This document shows positions 62,854 through 64,000 of a stretch of 64,000 nucleotides of DNA, one piece after another. A program made the translations under genes and the position numbers. The stretch is taken from the NCBI RefSeq assembly GCF_004004565.1, contig NZ_SACM01000003.1:372001-436000 (forward strand), read 5' to 3'. The notes beneath the pieces were generated by a model, which worked only from the letters and a program-made list of their open reading frames with translations, had not been told where the DNA came from and did not search any database. This stretch comes from Inhella crocodyli (GTDB taxonomy: Bacteria; Pseudomonadota; Gammaproteobacteria; Burkholderiales; Burkholderiaceae_C). The number at the start of each line of letters is the position of its first letter. Position 1 is the stretch's first letter.

Positions 62854-63995
62854 GCGGACATCGACCTCGGAGCCGCGGGCCACTGCTTCCTTGCGGTGCC
62901 ACGGTGCTGGTCCTGCTCCTGGCACCACCAACTCTCGCGACCGAGCCGACGCCAGCCACCGCCTTGCCCCTCCCGGCCATGCGCGCCCTGGCCGACACCT
63001 ACGCCCGCGTTCGCCAACTGCGCCCCGATGCGCCCCCGCCCGAACAGCTGCTGCTCGGCGCCATGAACGGCATGCTTCGCGGCTGGGCCGACGACGACAG
63101 CGCCGTTTGGTCGCCCGAGGACTTGGCCCGCCAGAGCGCCGCCGCCTCGAAGGGCTCGCGCGGCTTAGGCTGGGCCATCGGCGTGCGCGACGGCCACCTC
63201 GTCGTGGAGCACCTGCACCCGCGCGGCCCCGCGGCCCAAGCCGGGCTGCGCGTGGGCGACCGCCTGATCGCCTTGAACGGCCAAGGCCCTTCCCTGGGTG
63301 CGGCCCAACGGCAAGCATGGACGGATGCGGAGTCCCTGCACGTCACCGTGTGGCGGCCCTCGGCCGAGACCCTGCTGTCGGTTCGCTTGCAGGCCGCCGA
63401 CCTGCCGGCGCCGACGTGGCAGCTGCGACGCAGCGCCCCTGGCGTGCTTCACCTCACGCCGCCCGATTGGCAGGCCACCGCCGCCACCGACCTGGCGCGC
63501 CAACTGGACGCCGCCCAGCGCGAGGCGCCGTTTCGCCGCTTGGTGCTGGACCTGCGCGGGCACAGCGGTGGCGTGCTGAGCGCCGCCGCCGACGTGGCCG
63601 CGATGTTCCTGCCCGAAGGCAGCCCGGTGGCCGCGTTGCAGCCCTTGGCCGGGGGCGCCGCCGAGCCCCTGCAAGGCAAAGCGCCCCAACGCAGCAGCCC
63701 CGCGTGGCGCACGCTGCCCCTGGTGGTGCGCGTGGACGAGAGCACCGCCGCCGGCGCCGAGCTGGTGGCCGCCGCATTGCAAGACGCCGGCCGCGCCACC
63801 GTGGTGGGCCGCCCCACCCTGGGCCACACGCGCATCCGCACGCTGTCGGCCCTGCCCGAGGGCTACGCCCTGTCGCTGGTCACCCACCGCTGGGTGCGCC
63901 CAAACACGGAGCGCGCCCAGCGCGACGCCGGCGTGCAGCCCGATTGGCCACTGCACAGCGATGCAGAGTTGGACACCTGGCTCATCGTTCGGTGA
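62850..63995 (+). CDS. S41 peptidase homologue (CtpA-like) lacking catalytic residues
   Basis: 381 aa, starting at GTG 62850, which overlaps the previous stop. A signal peptide (LLPCGATVLVLLLAPPTLA) is followed by a helical N-terminal region, a PDZ domain (about 107-185: LGWAIGVRDGHLVVEHLHPRGPAAQAGLRVGDRLIALNG) and an S41 core with LVLDLRGHSGG and VVRVDESTAAGAELVAAALQDAGRATVVGRPTLGH. Aligned to E. coli Tsp, Ser430 is Ala, Lys455 is His and Asp441 is kept, so proteolysis is unlikely. It probably binds rather than cuts peptides. It is complete within the window. Confidence 0.85.
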   Translation: MSGHRPRSRGPLLPCGATVLVLLLAPPTLATEPTPATALPLPAMRALADTYARVRQLRPDAPPPEQLLLGAMNGMLRGWADDDSAVWSPEDLARQSAAASKGSRGLGWAIGVRDGHLVVEHLHPRGPAAQAGLRVGDRLIALNGQGPSLGAAQRQAWTDAESLHVTVWRPSAETLLSVRLQAADLPAPTWQLRRSAPGVLHLTPPDWQATAATDLARQLDAAQREAPFRRLVLDLRGHSGGVLSAAADVAAMFLPEGSPVAALQPLAGGAAEPLQGKAPQRSSPAWRTLPLVVRVDESTAAGAELVAAALQDAGRATVVGRPTLGHTRIRTLSALPEGYALSLVTHRWVRPNTERAQRDAGVQPDWPLHSDAELDTWLIVR

Positions 63996-64000
63996 GAGAC

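Overview
The window reads as an oriC-proximal chromosomal segment of a high-G+C betaproteobacterium of the order Burkholderiales. The main support is the order mnmE-yidC-yidD-rnpA-rpmH, divergent from dnaA-dnaN-gyrB. Further support comes from the very G/C-biased codon use, a second IF-1 gene next to a cold-shock gene, and three secreted proteins with PEP-CTERM sorting signals, which are common in Leptothrix/Rubrivivax/Ideonella-type bacteria. The genus placement is inference. I saw no tRNA, rRNA, CRISPR array or complete insertion sequence.

Layout. 0-6.2 kb: two multidomain cyclic-di-GMP proteins (PAS-GGDEF-EAL and PAS/GAF-GGDEF-EAL) flanking a DUF6929-like protein and a small Mpo1-like membrane protein. 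6.3-14 kb: cytochrome P450, a periplasmic solute-binding protein, a Gfo/Idh/MocA oxidoreductase, a POT peptide transporter, a small unknown protein, glutamate dehydrogenase and an anchored hypothetical protein. 14-18.2 kb: Kef-type K+/H+ antiporter, histidine phosphatase, PEP-CTERM trypsin-like protease. 18.2-28.2 kb: the replication-origin cluster. One transcription unit runs leftward (rpmH-rnpA-yidD-yidC, then mnmE beyond a terminator) and one rightward (dnaA, dnaN, gyrB). DnaA boxes lie in the rpmH-dnaA gap and inside rnpA.

28.2-34 kb is an accessory island of visibly lower G+C (about 55% in a hand-counted line, against 65% in gyrB). It begins with a truncated ribbon-helix-helix gene. It then carries five tightly packed or overlapping genes: an SPPY-type DNA methyltransferase, a BglII/BstYI-like restriction-endonuclease-like protein, a ParB/Srx-like protein, an SNF2-family ATPase and a DUF3883 nuclease-like protein. 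I did not recognise this combination as a named defence system; it is the best candidate here for something undescribed.

34-46 kb: a Suv3-like RNA helicase, a PEP-CTERM protein behind a sigma-54-type promoter, a class V aminotransferase, a CaiB-type CoA transferase, a MipA-like outer-membrane protein overlapping a lipocalin, a secreted esterase, a sodium:solute symporter and a prolyl-oligopeptidase. 46-52.4 kb: an overlapping operon (PA2779-like, C39-like cysteine peptidase with TPRs, Sir2), a second copy of the small unknown protein family, a DUF2242 lipoprotein, csp-infA, and a MaeB-type malic enzyme. 52.4-64 kb: an ExbB-ExbD pair with an unusual third protein in place of TonB, a membrane diguanylate cyclase, another PEP-CTERM protein with a sigma-54-type promoter, a secreted hydrolase-DUF1800-DUF1501 operon, a solute-binding protein, DUF1697, a small secreted protein, and an S41 peptidase homologue that lacks catalytic residues.
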